Counted from the first letter of the stretch, positions 36,201-45,582 are shown. The stretch is 64,000 nt of DNA from Bacteroidota bacterium (GCA_023957335.1 JAMLHC010000001.1:578017-642016); one strand, 5' to 3'. Notes: a model not told the origin generated them from the sequence alone. Made by a program: numbers and translations.

Positions 36201-37247
36201 TCATTTCTTAGATTTTCGTTTTTTCATTCCATACCAATACTCATCAATGATTTCTCCATTGTCGTCAAATGTAATACTGGCAAGCCACTTACCTTTGAAA
36301 TCATATAACTTCCATACCCCAACTTTTACCCCCATTTTATAGGTTCCTTCGGAAGCACCTATAAGTGTAACAAGATTTTGTTGCCAAAAACCGTCTTTAA
36401 CTCCCATGATATAATTTCCCTTGTTTTCAATTTTGCCCTCCATCTTTTCAACGTACTCGCCATTGAGCGTATCACGGGTATAATGTGCCACTGTGGTTGT
36501 ATCTCCCTCTAAGCCAAAGGTAATCCAAGTGCTGTCTTTTAAACCCATCTTATAATATTCAATTCTAAGCGGAGACTTGACAAAAATTTCATAAGATTCA
36601 AACTTACCATCTTTCAATCCATCTGTGTATTGACCTGAGACTGCAATAGTTCCGTCCATGTGCCATTCTTTATAAGTTCCATTGTAAAGTCCATTTTTGA
36701 ACATAAACTCTTTCATCGGTTTTCCATCGGGATACCACGCTCTAAACGCCCCGTCTATACGACTGTTCTTGAGATAAAACTGTTGTTCCATCTGACCATT
36801 TTCGAAATACATAGTGTTTGTATCTGCTTGTACGCCTTTGATATAAAAATAATCGAACTTGAGTTGTCCTGTTTCATAATAGCCTTTATTCTTACCATCA
36901 ATAGAATCCATGTAATAAAAACCGCGTTCTTTCACATTTCCGTTTTCATAATAATTCACATACTCACCATTTCTTTTTCCCATCGTGAAGTTCATGGTTT
37001 GTTTGAGCCGTTCATCTTTATACCAAGTGATTTTCTGTCCATCCATCAAACCGTCTTTCCATTGTATTTGGATTTTCTTTTTGTTAGTAGAATCATGTCT
37101 GACAAGAGATAAACCGGTAAAAGGGCTGTCGTTGTAATAATAGACATCATTAATGTTTTGTAGTTTATCAAAGAAAACATTCTTCTGAGCATGGGTGAGC
37201 AATGTGCTACAAATCAGAGAAACCAGTAAAAAAGCATACTTTCGCAT
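36201..37247 (-). CDS. Exported MORN-like (YwqK-type) repeat protein
   Basis: 348-aa protein with a signal peptide (MRKYAFLLVSLICSTLLTHA) and about ten repeats of roughly 23 residues of the type G-x-Y-x-x-W/Y-x-x-x-G (NGEYVNYYENGNVKERGFYY; DGAFRAWYPDGKPMKEFMF; NGTYKEWHMDGTIAVSGQY). Databases often label such proteins YwqK-family antitoxins, but no toxin gene is adjacent and the protein is exported, so an antitoxin role is unlikely. Function unknown. Confidence 0.75.
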   Translation of the reverse strand: MRKYAFLLVSLICSTLLTHAQKNVFFDKLQNINDVYYYNDSPFTGLSLVRHDSTNKKKIQIQWKDGLMDGQKITWYKDERLKQTMNFTMGKRNGEYVNYYENGNVKERGFYYMDSIDGKNKGYYETGQLKFDYFYIKGVQADTNTMYFENGQMEQQFYLKNSRIDGAFRAWYPDGKPMKEFMFKNGLYNGTYKEWHMDGTIAVSGQYTDGLKDGKFESYEIFVKSPLRIEYYKMGLKDSTWITFGLEGDTTTVAHYTRDTLNGEYVEKMEGKIENKGNYIMGVKDGFWQQNLVTLIGASEGTYKMGVKVGVWKLYDFKGKWLASITFDDNGEIIDEYWYGMKKRKSKK

Positions 37248-37330
37248 AGTTGCAAATTAGATTAATATTATTTCACTAAGATTGGTTTTTTATAAACAAT
37301 CATTGATAGTAATCCAAAAATTAAACCACA

Positions 37331-37654
37331 ATGGATATCGAGCATTTTCGAAATTATTGTTTGTCAAAAAATGACACAACTGAAGAATTGCCATTTGGAC
37401 CGGACACCTTAGTTTTTAAGGTTAGGAACAAAATTTTCGCATTGTGTGACATCAACAGCTTTGACAGTATCAATCTCAAATGTGATCCTGCATTAGCCAT
37501 AGAATTACGCGAACAACACCCTGATGGGATTATGCCGGGATACCACATGAATAAAAAGCATTGGAACACAGTAATGACTTTTATGCCCGACAAGCTTATA
37601 TTGGAATTAACAGACCACTCTTATGCTTTGGTAACAAAGCAGATAAAGAAGTAG
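37331..37654 (+). CDS. MmcQ/YjbR family DNA-binding-like protein
   Basis: 107-aa cytoplasmic protein of the CyaY-like MmcQ/YjbR (DUF419) fold: ELPFGPDTLVFKVRNKIFAL, INLKCDPALAIELREQHP, GYHMNKKHWNTVM. Members are small and widespread with no agreed function. Convergent with the nosY end. Confidence 0.88.
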   Translation: MDIEHFRNYCLSKNDTTEELPFGPDTLVFKVRNKIFALCDINSFDSINLKCDPALAIELREQHPDGIMPGYHMNKKHWNTVMTFMPDKLILELTDHSYALVTKQIKK

Positions 37655-37665
37655 TGGACTTCATT

Positions 37666-38433
37666 TTATAAGTCTTTTCTACCAAACTTTCTCAACGATA
37701 AAAGCAGAGGTATTAAAGCCCATAATGCAAGAATAGAATAAGCGATTATCGTCCCCATCGCACCTGCAAAACTTTGTTTGAACACCGCGCTGGTAACTCC
37801 CATGAGTGCCGAAATATCCATTTTGAGCAAAGTAATAATTCTTACTAAATCAATCGGATTGAGTGCACTCAACCCAACAATAATACCTTCAAGTGGATAT
37901 TCCAATAGCTGAAACAAAACAAACATAACTAATCCGTCAAACAGGAGTGCAAAATAGAGCCATAACAGAAGGGATGCGCCTATTCCTTTAGTTTTTTCCT
38001 GAATATATACAGATGCAAACAAAGAGATAGAAACAAAAATAACAGAAAGCAGAACTCCTGTTATAATCATTGTAAAACCAACTATTGTTGGTGCAAAAAT
38101 CAGTATAGGAAGTCCACATCCGATTACAAAAGCAATAATGAGTGCTATGGCTAATCCAATAAAGAAACTAATCCAAAGTGAATTTCTTTTGATAGGTTGC
38201 GCTATTAATAGCTCAATAAACTCTGAAGAGTTATAGATATAGATGGTAGAAAATATTGTACTGACTAAAGGAATTAATATCAGGTTTAGCGTAAGCAAAC
38301 TCATCAGACTCTTTTCGGGTACGTCCTCCAACATAAACAACCCTAAAGAGAATAGTAATAAAAAGAGTGTGTAGGCAATGACTATTTTATTCCTCAGAAT
38401 ATCAACAACAACATATTTTATGACTTTCTTCAT
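37666..38433 (-). CDS. nosY: NosY, ABC permease for N2O reductase maturation
   Basis: 255-aa protein with six membrane helices (VIAYTLFLLLFSLGLFML; LILIPLVSTIFSTIYIYNS; and others) and the NosY feature YIYNSSEFIELLIAQPIKR. With NosF it forms the NosDFY complex that helps build the copper-sulfur CuZ centre of NosZ. Overlaps nosF by four bases (ATGA), last gene of the nos operon. Confidence 0.88.
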   Translation of the reverse strand: MKKVIKYVVVDILRNKIVIAYTLFLLLFSLGLFMLEDVPEKSLMSLLTLNLILIPLVSTIFSTIYIYNSSEFIELLIAQPIKRNSLWISFFIGLAIALIIAFVIGCGLPILIFAPTIVGFTMIITGVLLSVIFVSISLFASVYIQEKTKGIGASLLLWLYFALLFDGLVMFVLFQLLEYPLEGIIVGLSALNPIDLVRIITLLKMDISALMGVTSAVFKQSFAGAMGTIIAYSILALWALIPLLLSLRKFGRKDL

Positions 38434-39155
38434 AGTTTTAAATTTTGATTGTTAGCACTCATTATCTGAGCGATAGCTTCTGTTAATTTTACTTTTCCGG
38501 TGTCTTTTTTCACATCTTCAATGGGTTTACAAAAGATAATCCTCCCTTCTTCCATATAAACAATCTGATTGATAACCTCATCTAATTCACTTAGTATATG
38601 AGATGTTACTAGTATTAATTTCCCTTTTTCCTTCTCTTTCAATATTTTATCTTTCAATACCAAAGAAGCAACAGGATCAAGACCCGCAGTGGGTTCATCT
38701 AAGATAAGTACTGCCGGGTCGAACAAAAACGCTAAATACGCACTCACTTTTTGCCTTGTTCCTCCGGACAATGTGCCCATACGTTTATTGAGAATATTTT
38801 TCAGATTGAAACTATCATATAGTTCCTTGTCCAGATTAGCCTTACGACCATCTCTCAAATCCTCAATCATTTCCAAAACATGTCCTACTTTCATATTTTC
38901 AGGATATCTGGCAATTTGGGGCATATAACCAATTTGATGGCGATATTCCCATTGTCCTTTGATTGGTTTGTCCATAAAAAATATCTCGCCTGAATTAGGG
39001 ATAACCATACCCAACAGGCATTTAATAAGTGTGGTTTTGCCACACGCATTTGGACCAATCAATGCAATTATATTCTTCTCACCTAAGTGAAGGTTAACCT
39101 CTTTGAGTACTTTAAAATTATCGAATTGCTTATTAATGTTTGTGAACTGAATCAT
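38430..39155 (-). CDS. nosF: NosF, ABC ATPase for N2O reductase maturation
   Basis: 241-aa ATPase with Walker A LIGPNACGKTTLIKCLL, the signature LSGGTRQKVSAYLAF and Walker B AVLILDEPTAGLDP. The Gln/Asn-Ala-Cys loop of the P-loop (GPNACGKTT) is characteristic of NosF. It is coupled to nosD by a four-base overlap and to nosY downstream. Confidence 0.92.
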   Translation of the reverse strand: MIQFTNINKQFDNFKVLKEVNLHLGEKNIIALIGPNACGKTTLIKCLLGMVIPNSGEIFFMDKPIKGQWEYRHQIGYMPQIARYPENMKVGHVLEMIEDLRDGRKANLDKELYDSFNLKNILNKRMGTLSGGTRQKVSAYLAFLFDPAVLILDEPTAGLDPVASLVLKDKILKEKEKGKLILVTSHILSELDEVINQIVYMEEGRIIFCKPIEDVKKDTGKVKLTEAIAQIMSANNQNLKL

Positions 39156-40405
39156 TCGTGTATTGTTTTAATTTTCTTCATAGACGGGTTATTATCTTTG
39201 AGATTTTCCGGCACCATACTAGGGAGAACGCTTTCTGCCTTGTCCATCATACTGACAAAAAAACTTCTAAATAGCATCAATGCACCGGGATTTCGTTCTA
39301 TGATAAGGGAATAAAAGGTAATGGGTCTGTATGGCACATCTCCAACACCGTCTTTGTTTAAATCATAACCGTCATATTTGTCCCAAAAGTTGCCATCAAG
39401 TGATTTCATGATTAACTTACCATTAGTAGCAAGGTCAAAGGTATTGCCAATAAAATTGTTATTCGTTACTATAAAATCACTACTACTTGCATTGATTTTA
39501 AGTGCCCAACCATTATTAGTAAATCTGTTATTTTTGATTTCAATTCTATTGGAACCATCGGCAAAAATAGCCATGGTATTTGTAGTAAAGTCATTATCAT
39601 CAATCTTACTGTCATTGATTTCCTTTAGCAATAATCCGTAAGCTGCTCCTCCCCAATTATCAGCAAATACATTGTTATACATTTCAACCCGTTTACTATA
39701 CATCACTGCTACCCCGGCTCCATTGCCTTTATAGACGTTTTCACGAAACACATTATCATGCGAAAACATGAAATGCATGCCATAGCGGCTATTGCCTATG
39801 CTTTCATTGTGCTGGATGAATGAATGAGTAACAAACTCAAAATATATCCCGTCTCTATGACCGTGGATTTTATTATTTTTTATTGTAAGATGATTGCATT
39901 TCCAGCTGTGAATCCCATTTGCGGCAGGTTTATCTTTACTCTTACCTGATTCTAAAACATTGTTCAAGTAAGAAACATAGGATGAATTCATGGTCAAAAT
40001 TGCAAAAAAGTTATTCTCAAATCTGCAATTTTCAATGAGTATATTTTTTGTATTATTTATCTTGAGCGAAGCAATATCATTGAAGCTTGAGCTACCTGAA
40101 TTTTTGAACAAGATTCCTTTAATAACAACATTTTCATGCTCAACAGTCAGATTCTCATATTTATTTTCACCATCAATTTCAGGAAAATTTTCGCCAAGAA
40201 GTACCAAGGATTTTTTTAAAAAAATAGCTCCTTCTTTATACAATCCGGGTTTAATCAAAATGGTATCTCCATCTTTTGCAGTATCAATAGCTCTTGTAAG
40301 CGATTTAATATTGTTATTGGGAGTTACAACAAAAGTTACTGCAAACAGATTTGAAGATACAAATAACAGAAATGCAGTTATTCCGCTGAAATAAATTCTT
40401 CCCAT
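39152..40405 (-). CDS. nosD: NosD, periplasmic copper-processing protein
   Basis: 417-aa exported right-handed beta-helix protein with a signal peptide (ISGITAFLLFVSSNLFAVTF region) and repeated parallel strands (LKINNTKNILIENCRFENNF; NSRYGMHFMFSHDNVFREN; AVMYSKRVEMYNNVFADNWG). NosD binds copper and delivers it to NosZ with NosFY. It overlaps nosL by 28 bases. Confidence 0.92.
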   Translation of the reverse strand: MGRIYFSGITAFLLFVSSNLFAVTFVVTPNNNIKSLTRAIDTAKDGDTILIKPGLYKEGAIFLKKSLVLLGENFPEIDGENKYENLTVEHENVVIKGILFKNSGSSSFNDIASLKINNTKNILIENCRFENNFFAILTMNSSYVSYLNNVLESGKSKDKPAANGIHSWKCNHLTIKNNKIHGHRDGIYFEFVTHSFIQHNESIGNSRYGMHFMFSHDNVFRENVYKGNGAGVAVMYSKRVEMYNNVFADNWGGAAYGLLLKEINDSKIDDNDFTTNTMAIFADGSNRIEIKNNRFTNNGWALKINASSSDFIVTNNNFIGNTFDLATNGKLIMKSLDGNFWDKYDGYDLNKDGVGDVPYRPITFYSLIIERNPGALMLFRSFFVSMMDKAESVLPSMVPENLKDNNPSMKKIKTIHE

Positions 40406-40836
40406 TTTAATTTGCTACCTTCAAACTGTGAAAAATATGTATTAAGGCTGTCTTGAGATTCAAAAGCTGCAGTGTTTGACCCCATTGGGCTTTGAAGTTT
40501 GTCATTGTGCAGCAGAAAACAGTTTTCTGCATTTGTCAGATTACCCGGCATAGAAAAATCCACTACCCACAATGAATGGATATTTGTGTTGATTATTGAT
40601 TTATCATTTATAAAGCCTCTAAGACAATGCAGGTCGTCAAACTTGTAAACTCTCCCTTTATTTGTTACTAACTCCGCGCCAAATCTATTATCACTAATAG
40701 TCATTGCGCAATAATCACAATTGTCGGTTCCGAAGGCAATCGGTTTTGGACCTACACTGCATGAACTCAGCAGCAGTGATATAAAAATCAAAAAAAGAAA
40801 AGTAAAAGAATAATTTGATTTAACAAGACTCATCAT
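40378..40836 (-). CDS. nosL: NosL, copper chaperone lipoprotein
   Basis: 152-aa lipoprotein (lipobox LLLSSC, Cys 26) with the copper(I)-binding motif NCDYCAM at about residues 39-45 and the NosL core FGAELVTNKGRVYKFDDLHC. It supplies copper to NosD/NosZ. Coupled to the nosB-like gene by a four-base overlap. Confidence 0.93.
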   Translation of the reverse strand: MMSLVKSNYSFTFLFLIFISLLLSSCSVGPKPIAFGTDNCDYCAMTISDNRFGAELVTNKGRVYKFDDLHCLRGFINDKSIINTNIHSLWVVDFSMPGNLTNAENCFLLHNDKLQSPMGSNTAAFESQDSLNTYFSQFEGSKLKWEEFISAE

Positions 40837-41417
40837 TTTCTTCTGATTTCAATAAAAGCACAAAATAAAATAATAACACCCACACCTGCCATAATCCATC
40901 CCCCAAGATCAGGAATAGAATATGCACCGAAGTTAAGCAGTTGTTTAAACCCGAGTAATGGTGGTTGATATGTCATACCGGGCACTTGAATAGGAGCAGT
41001 AGGGTCAAGGTTATGTCCGTAATTATACAACCACATATAAAAATCAATCATAGCAGCAATTGCAAATGCTATAAAAGAACCTCCCCAAACATAGAAAAAC
41101 CACTTTCTGTTAATAACTGCAGTAAGAAGTCCGAATAAACCAATAACAACAAATATATAGGGCAAAACCTCGAACTCGACAAAATCTTTTTCACTCAGAT
41201 GTCGCATTCCTATGTAATGATTGAGTCCGTTAATAATATCAACTTGACCGGAGAGTTTATCAGCATGAATTTTAAGCACCAGCCCTTCCGGGTATTGGGG
41301 CGCGTCCAACTCAATTCTCCATATTGGCACAAAAATAACAATAAAGAGAGCTAAGCCGCCAACAAGAGACATAATCCTAGTTAAGCTTGACAATGAATTT
41401 TTTTTTGCAGTAGCCAT
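40833..41417 (-). CDS. nosB: NosB-like membrane protein of the clade II nos operon
   Basis: 194-aa protein with four membrane segments (about residues 13-34, 83-102, 107-130 and 170-190) and a periplasmic loop between the first two that contains LSGQVDIINGLNHYIGMRHL. A membrane protein at this place directly after nosZ is characteristic of clade II nos operons, where it is called NosB; its function is unknown. The gene name rests mainly on position and shape. Confidence 0.7.
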   Translation of the reverse strand: MATAKKNSLSSLTRIMSLVGGLALFIVIFVPIWRIELDAPQYPEGLVLKIHADKLSGQVDIINGLNHYIGMRHLSEKDFVEFEVLPYIFVVIGLFGLLTAVINRKWFFYVWGGSFIAFAIAAMIDFYMWLYNYGHNLDPTAPIQVPGMTYQPPLLGFKQLLNFGAYSIPDLGGWIMAGVGVIILFCAFIEIRRK

Positions 41418-41460
41418 AAAAGTAATAATAAAAGATTAAAAGTAAAGTGTTGTCAAAGAT

Positions 41461-41483
41461 GAGCTGCCTCTTCGAGGCAGCTC
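41461..41483 (-). repeat. Ten-base perfect hairpin between nosZ and nosB
   Basis: GAGCTGCCTC and GAGGCAGCTC are perfect complements around TTC, 28 bases after the nosZ stop. There is no U tract directly after it on the minus strand, so it may be a 3' stability hairpin that sets nosZ above the downstream genes. Confidence 0.6.
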
Positions 41484-41511
41484 AATGATAAATAAAAAAA
41501 ATAATGAAAAA

Positions 41512-43503
41512 CTAGTTTGCTTTGGGTGCTGTATCACCTGTTCCATAGCGTAACGGGGTGTTACTTCCGGCAGGGGAAACTCTCACATAACCTTGCATCT
41601 CTTGGTGTAATGCACTACAGAAGTCTGTACAATAGAATGGAACTATACCAACCTTTTTAGGCATCCACTTCATCGTCTTGGTTTCTCCGGGGAGTATTAA
41701 CATCTCTGCACTTGTTGAACCAAGAATAGTGAATCCGTGAGGTAAATCCCAATCTTGTTCAAGGTTTGTCAAGTGGAAATAAACTTCGTCACCCACTTTT
41801 ATACCTTCAATATTGTCCGGTGTAATGTGTGAACGTACCAGTGTCATATAGATATCTACTCTGTTTCCGTTTCTAACAATCTTTGTTTCGCCTTCGCCTT
41901 TTGCAACATAAGGATGATTGTTTTTTGTAATATCAAAAATCCTAACTTGATTATCTTTGATTTTACTTGCCGGAATCATGATTGCATAGTGAGGTTCACC
42001 AATAGTTGGGAAGTCAAGCAATAATTTCATTTTGTCTCCTGAGATATCAAATAATTGTGCGCTTTGACAAAGTTCAGGACCAGTTGGCAGATAACGGTCT
42101 TTTGTAATTTTGTTCCATGCTACAAGGTATTTGCCATAAGGTGTTTTGGAATCTCCACCGGCAACTGTTAAGTGGCCAGTTGAATAAAAAGTAGGCTGTC
42201 TGTCAATCACTTCAAGGGTTTTCAAATTCCATTTAACAACTTCAGACGAAACAAAGAATGATGTATAAGCATTTCCATTTGCATCAAACTCGGTGTGCAA
42301 TGGACCTAATCCCGGCTTTTTAACTTCTCCATGAAGCACAGCTTGATATTTTAATACAGGAACACCATCAAAATTACCTTCATAATTTTTCTCTTCGATT
42401 GCTTTTATCATCTTCTGGAAAGAGAAAACCGGAATCAAAGAAGCTAATTTTCCACTTCCAACAATATATTCGCCAGTAGGGTCAACATCCGCACCATGTG
42501 GAGATTTAGGACATGGGATATAGTAGCACACGCCTTCCAAATCTTTCACATCTAATACCAATACTTCGTTTTTGGTAGTCGAATTCACAACAAAAGAATT
42601 TTCGTCCATTATGTTGTGAACATAATTTGCTTTAACTTTTCTTGCCTTTCCTGCTTTAACATATTCTTCAGCTTTTTTCCAGTTAACAGCCATAATAAAA
42701 TCTTTGTCTCTTTGCGAAGAATTAACCTCCAATAATGTATATGCCTTTTCTGTATTGTATGTAGAGAAGAAGAACCATCCGCTGCTTGGACCTTTGCCTG
42801 TATGGCTCAAATCATAATTTACCGGAGGGGTTTTTAACTGAAACGCAACGTCCATCTTTCCATTATCAGGATTAACACTAATAAAGCTAATTGCACCACT
42901 AAATTTATCTGCATACGAACTGATTGGAATATCTCCATTTTCATCGTCAAAAGGCACGCTGAAACGGGTACCTGCAACTACATACTCAGAATTATCTGTA
43001 ATAAAAGGTGAAGAGTGATTTCCGGCTGAATTAGGAATCTCAATTATTTCAGTAGTTTGAAAGGTCTTTAGATCAATTCTGGCAACACGTGGGGTATTAT
43101 TTTCATTTGCAAACAACCACCTGCCATCATACTCGCCATTTGTTTGAGAAAAAGACAAGTGATGTTGGTCTCCCCAAGGGATAAACCCGTGTGAAGTCAT
43201 AAGCATATTTTTTGTTTCTTCACTATATCCATAACCAGATTCAGGATCTGCTGAAAATACAGGGAGTACTTTAAAAAGTCTTCCGGAAGGAATTCCATAA
43301 ACAGAAACTTGTCCACTAAAACCACCTGACACAAAAGAGTAGAACTCATCATACTGTCCCGGTGCAACATAGACTTTCTGTGCAGCATCACCACTTACGG
43401 CTGTTGTTGCTGTTTTAGGCTTACAACTCTGGAAGCCAATTGCAGTAGCAAAAATGGCAGCAGCCACAGCTACAAATCTCGATTTTGATTGAATTTGAAA
43501 CAT
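41512..43503 (-). CDS. nosZ: Nitrous oxide reductase, clade II, predicted lipoprotein
   Basis: Reduces N2O to N2 in the periplasm. The 663-aa protein has a seven-bladed propeller with the CuZ histidines visible (DQHHLSFSQ, NYVHNI, SPHGADVDP, LHTEF, GEPHYA) and a C-terminal cupredoxin CuA domain with FYCTDFCSALHQEM. No twin-arginine signal is seen; the N-terminus (FATAIGFQSC, Cys 27) is Sec-type with a lipobox, as expected for clade II. Preceded by a cytochrome c gene and followed by nosB, L, D, F, Y. Confidence 0.97.
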   Translation of the reverse strand: MFQIQSKSRFVAVAAAIFATAIGFQSCKPKTATTAVSGDAAQKVYVAPGQYDEFYSFVSGGFSGQVSVYGIPSGRLFKVLPVFSADPESGYGYSEETKNMLMTSHGFIPWGDQHHLSFSQTNGEYDGRWLFANENNTPRVARIDLKTFQTTEIIEIPNSAGNHSSPFITDNSEYVVAGTRFSVPFDDENGDIPISSYADKFSGAISFISVNPDNGKMDVAFQLKTPPVNYDLSHTGKGPSSGWFFFSTYNTEKAYTLLEVNSSQRDKDFIMAVNWKKAEEYVKAGKARKVKANYVHNIMDENSFVVNSTTKNEVLVLDVKDLEGVCYYIPCPKSPHGADVDPTGEYIVGSGKLASLIPVFSFQKMIKAIEEKNYEGNFDGVPVLKYQAVLHGEVKKPGLGPLHTEFDANGNAYTSFFVSSEVVKWNLKTLEVIDRQPTFYSTGHLTVAGGDSKTPYGKYLVAWNKITKDRYLPTGPELCQSAQLFDISGDKMKLLLDFPTIGEPHYAIMIPASKIKDNQVRIFDITKNNHPYVAKGEGETKIVRNGNRVDIYMTLVRSHITPDNIEGIKVGDEVYFHLTNLEQDWDLPHGFTILGSTSAEMLILPGETKTMKWMPKKVGIVPFYCTDFCSALHQEMQGYVRVSPAGSNTPLRYGTGDTAPKAN

Positions 43504-43583
43504 AAATTATATTGATTAGATTAAACAGATTTTGTTATTGAGGAGAATATAAATCAATGAATTAAGGTATTATTAATAAGGGC

Positions 43584-44057
43584 TTACTTCACTCCATCAT
43601 TCTTACGCATGAATTCAACAAGTGCATAAGCCTCTTCATCAGCTACATTTTGGTTTGGCATTCTCACCAAACAAATTTCTAACTGTGATTGCAATTCGGG
43701 GTCTTTGTCTAACATTTCGTCAGGATTGGTAATAAAATTAAGCAACCAAGCCGGTGTTCTTCTTTGTGTCACACCGTGCCATCCGGGACCAACCAATCTT
43801 TCGTCAGTTAATTTATGACAACTCTGACATTTCATATCATATATAGCTTTGCCTTTATCTGCTTTTGCATTGTCGAGTGCTCCTAACACTACATCTTTGA
43901 ATTTACCTTCTCCTCTGTGAGGGTCGTATTCACTAACTTCTTTCTTTGTATCAGTTGTTTGCTCTGTTGTACTACTTGTGTTTTCTTCATTTGTAGTTTG
44001 AGAACCTCCGCATGCATATAGTAATGCAGCAAATCCAATTAAAATTATTTTTTTCAT
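43584..44057 (-). CDS. Cytochrome c lipoprotein, likely electron donor to NosZ
   Basis: 157-aa lipoprotein (MKKIILIGFAALLYAC, Cys 16) with a negatively charged Ser/Thr-rich linker and one haem site CQSCHKL; the axial Met is likely in LVRMPNQNV. First gene of the nos operon. The start at 44057 is chosen because it directly precedes a lipoprotein signal; the frame is open upstream. A -7 element TACATTTG lies at 44082-44089. Confidence 0.88.
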   Translation of the reverse strand: MKKIILIGFAALLYACGGSQTTNEENTSSTTEQTTDTKKEVSEYDPHRGEGKFKDVVLGALDNAKADKGKAIYDMKCQSCHKLTDERLVGPGWHGVTQRRTPAWLLNFITNPDEMLDKDPELQSQLEICLVRMPNQNVADEEAYALVEFMRKNDGVK

Positions 44058-44081
44058 TTTAGTTTTTATTATTTTCAAGTG

Positions 44082-44132
44082 CAAATGTAGATATGAAAAA
44101 CAGAACAGAAAATGATATTAATCATGAATCAA
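44082..44132 (-). promoter_or_regulatory. Promoter and possible FNR/CRP-type site of the nos operon
   Basis: -7 element TACATTTG (44089-44082) with only a weak -33. Upstream is TTAAT-CATGA-ATCAA (44118-44132), close to the FNR pattern TTGAT-N4-ATCAA but with a five-base spacer and one mismatch. Oxygen or NO control would make sense for nosZ, but the match is weak. Confidence 0.3.
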
Positions 44133-44343
44133 TATTTTATTTTGACCTTAATTTGCAGACAGAAATCACATCAATATATAATCGCCTAAATCACCTCCTA
44201 AAAATACTAAGTTTAAAGCATGATATTCAGAATAGATAACCTAACGCAGCTTACTTATTCTCCTTTAAATTTTTGTGATTTATTCAGTTCCTTATCTTTA
44301 ATTTTTCTTCTGACACTTAACCTTTCAAAACCAATTTCAGAAT

Positions 44344-45582
44344 ATGCCGAAACTATTCAAACTGCCTGATTCATGGGGTGCAATTTGCTTGTTTAATCTT
44401 TTTGTTGCTTCTATTATCGGGGTGATTATGAGATATAAAATCAATTTCCCATTACCCGGTATTGTTCAAGCTAATATGCTGCATGCTCATTCTCATTTTG
44501 TTTTTCATGGCTGGGCAACCCTCACTTTAATGACTGCCTTTATTAGTCTGATACTGCCTGAGAGAATTAAAAGAACATTTCCGTATTTTGCTATCTTTTG
44601 GCTTTCACTCATTCTGTCTTGGGCTATGCTTATCAGCTATTCTTTTCAAGGTTACTCTCCTGTTTCTATTGGATTTACTACTGCTGCAAACATAGTTTTC
44701 TATTGGTTTGCAGTTAAATTTATCATGGATTTGAAAAGAATAGATGCTCACAAAGTGGTAAAATACTTTGCAATAGCATCTATTGTATCTTTTATTATAG
44801 CATCTATCGGAGAATATTTTTCTGCGAGTTTTTCATTATATGGACCTTCTACACCTCTGATTACACGAGGGGCAATGTATTTTCTGTTACATTTTATTTA
44901 TAATGGTTGGTTTTCCTTTGCAATCATCACACTGTTTTTTCAATGGTTAACCACCAACAAAATCAAGTATAGACATGAAACCTTATTAAAAGTTTTTGTT
45001 CTGCTTGCAATAGGATTAATTCCCGGATATGCTCTTTCATTAATCGGATATGTGAATAAACCTTGGGTTTATGTGTGCTCCTATTTTGCAATCATAACAC
45101 AAATGATAGCAGTTTATATGCTACTTAATATGATTATAAAAGCCAGAAAACAAATCAATCAAAATCTATCTCTATTCTCAAAAATTCTGTGGGGCACAGC
45201 ATTTCTTGCTTTTATTGCAAAAACAGGAATGCAGATGGGATCTTTGAGCCCCGATTTGGCAATTATTGCATTCAGCCTTCGCCCGCTGGTAATAGGCTAT
45301 CTCCATCTAATCTTCATCTGCTTTGTCAGTTTCTTTTTATTTGGGTATATGATTGAGAAGGACAAACTGAGTTTTAAAGCATCTTCACCGGCACGTAATG
45401 GAGTAATTGCCTTCTTTGTCTTTTCTTTTCTTAGCGAACTACTGTTATTCCTTCAAGCAGCCGGAAATTTTTTCTACTTCCCTGTTCCCAACATTGCCTT
45501 GATTATTTATTACGTAACGATTGTAATGTCTTTGTCACTGTTGGTTTTTGTATTAGGACAGATAAGAAGATATTGGAAATGA
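44344..45582 (+). CDS. Unassigned 12-helix membrane protein, haem-copper oxidase subunit I-like (copy 1)
   Basis: 412 aa with about 12 membrane segments. Helix 2 carries LHAHSHFVFHGW (His 47, 49, 51, 55), helix 6 LLHFIYNGWFSF (His 183), helix 10 LRPLVIGYLHLIF (His 321). A His-rich helix 2 and His in helices 6 and 10 recall haem-copper oxidase or NorB-type subunits, but the HH of helix 7 and any HPEVY motif are missing. Homologous to the next gene. Divergent from the nos operon. I do not recognise a named family; haem binding is inferred. Confidence 0.75.
   Translation: MPKLFKLPDSWGAICLFNLFVASIIGVIMRYKINFPLPGIVQANMLHAHSHFVFHGWATLTLMTAFISLILPERIKRTFPYFAIFWLSLILSWAMLISYSFQGYSPVSIGFTTAANIVFYWFAVKFIMDLKRIDAHKVVKYFAIASIVSFIIASIGEYFSASFSLYGPSTPLITRGAMYFLLHFIYNGWFSFAIITLFFQWLTTNKIKYRHETLLKVFVLLAIGLIPGYALSLIGYVNKPWVYVCSYFAIITQMIAVYMLLNMIIKARKQINQNLSLFSKILWGTAFLAFIAKTGMQMGSLSPDLAIIAFSLRPLVIGYLHLIFICFVSFFLFGYMIEKDKLSFKASSPARNGVIAFFVFSFLSELLLFLQAAGNFFYFPVPNIALIIYYVTIVMSLSLLVFVLGQIRRYWK

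Noticed and set aside
36201-37247. Toxin-antitoxin pair
   Set aside because: The YwqK-like protein has a signal peptide and no adjacent toxin candidate.
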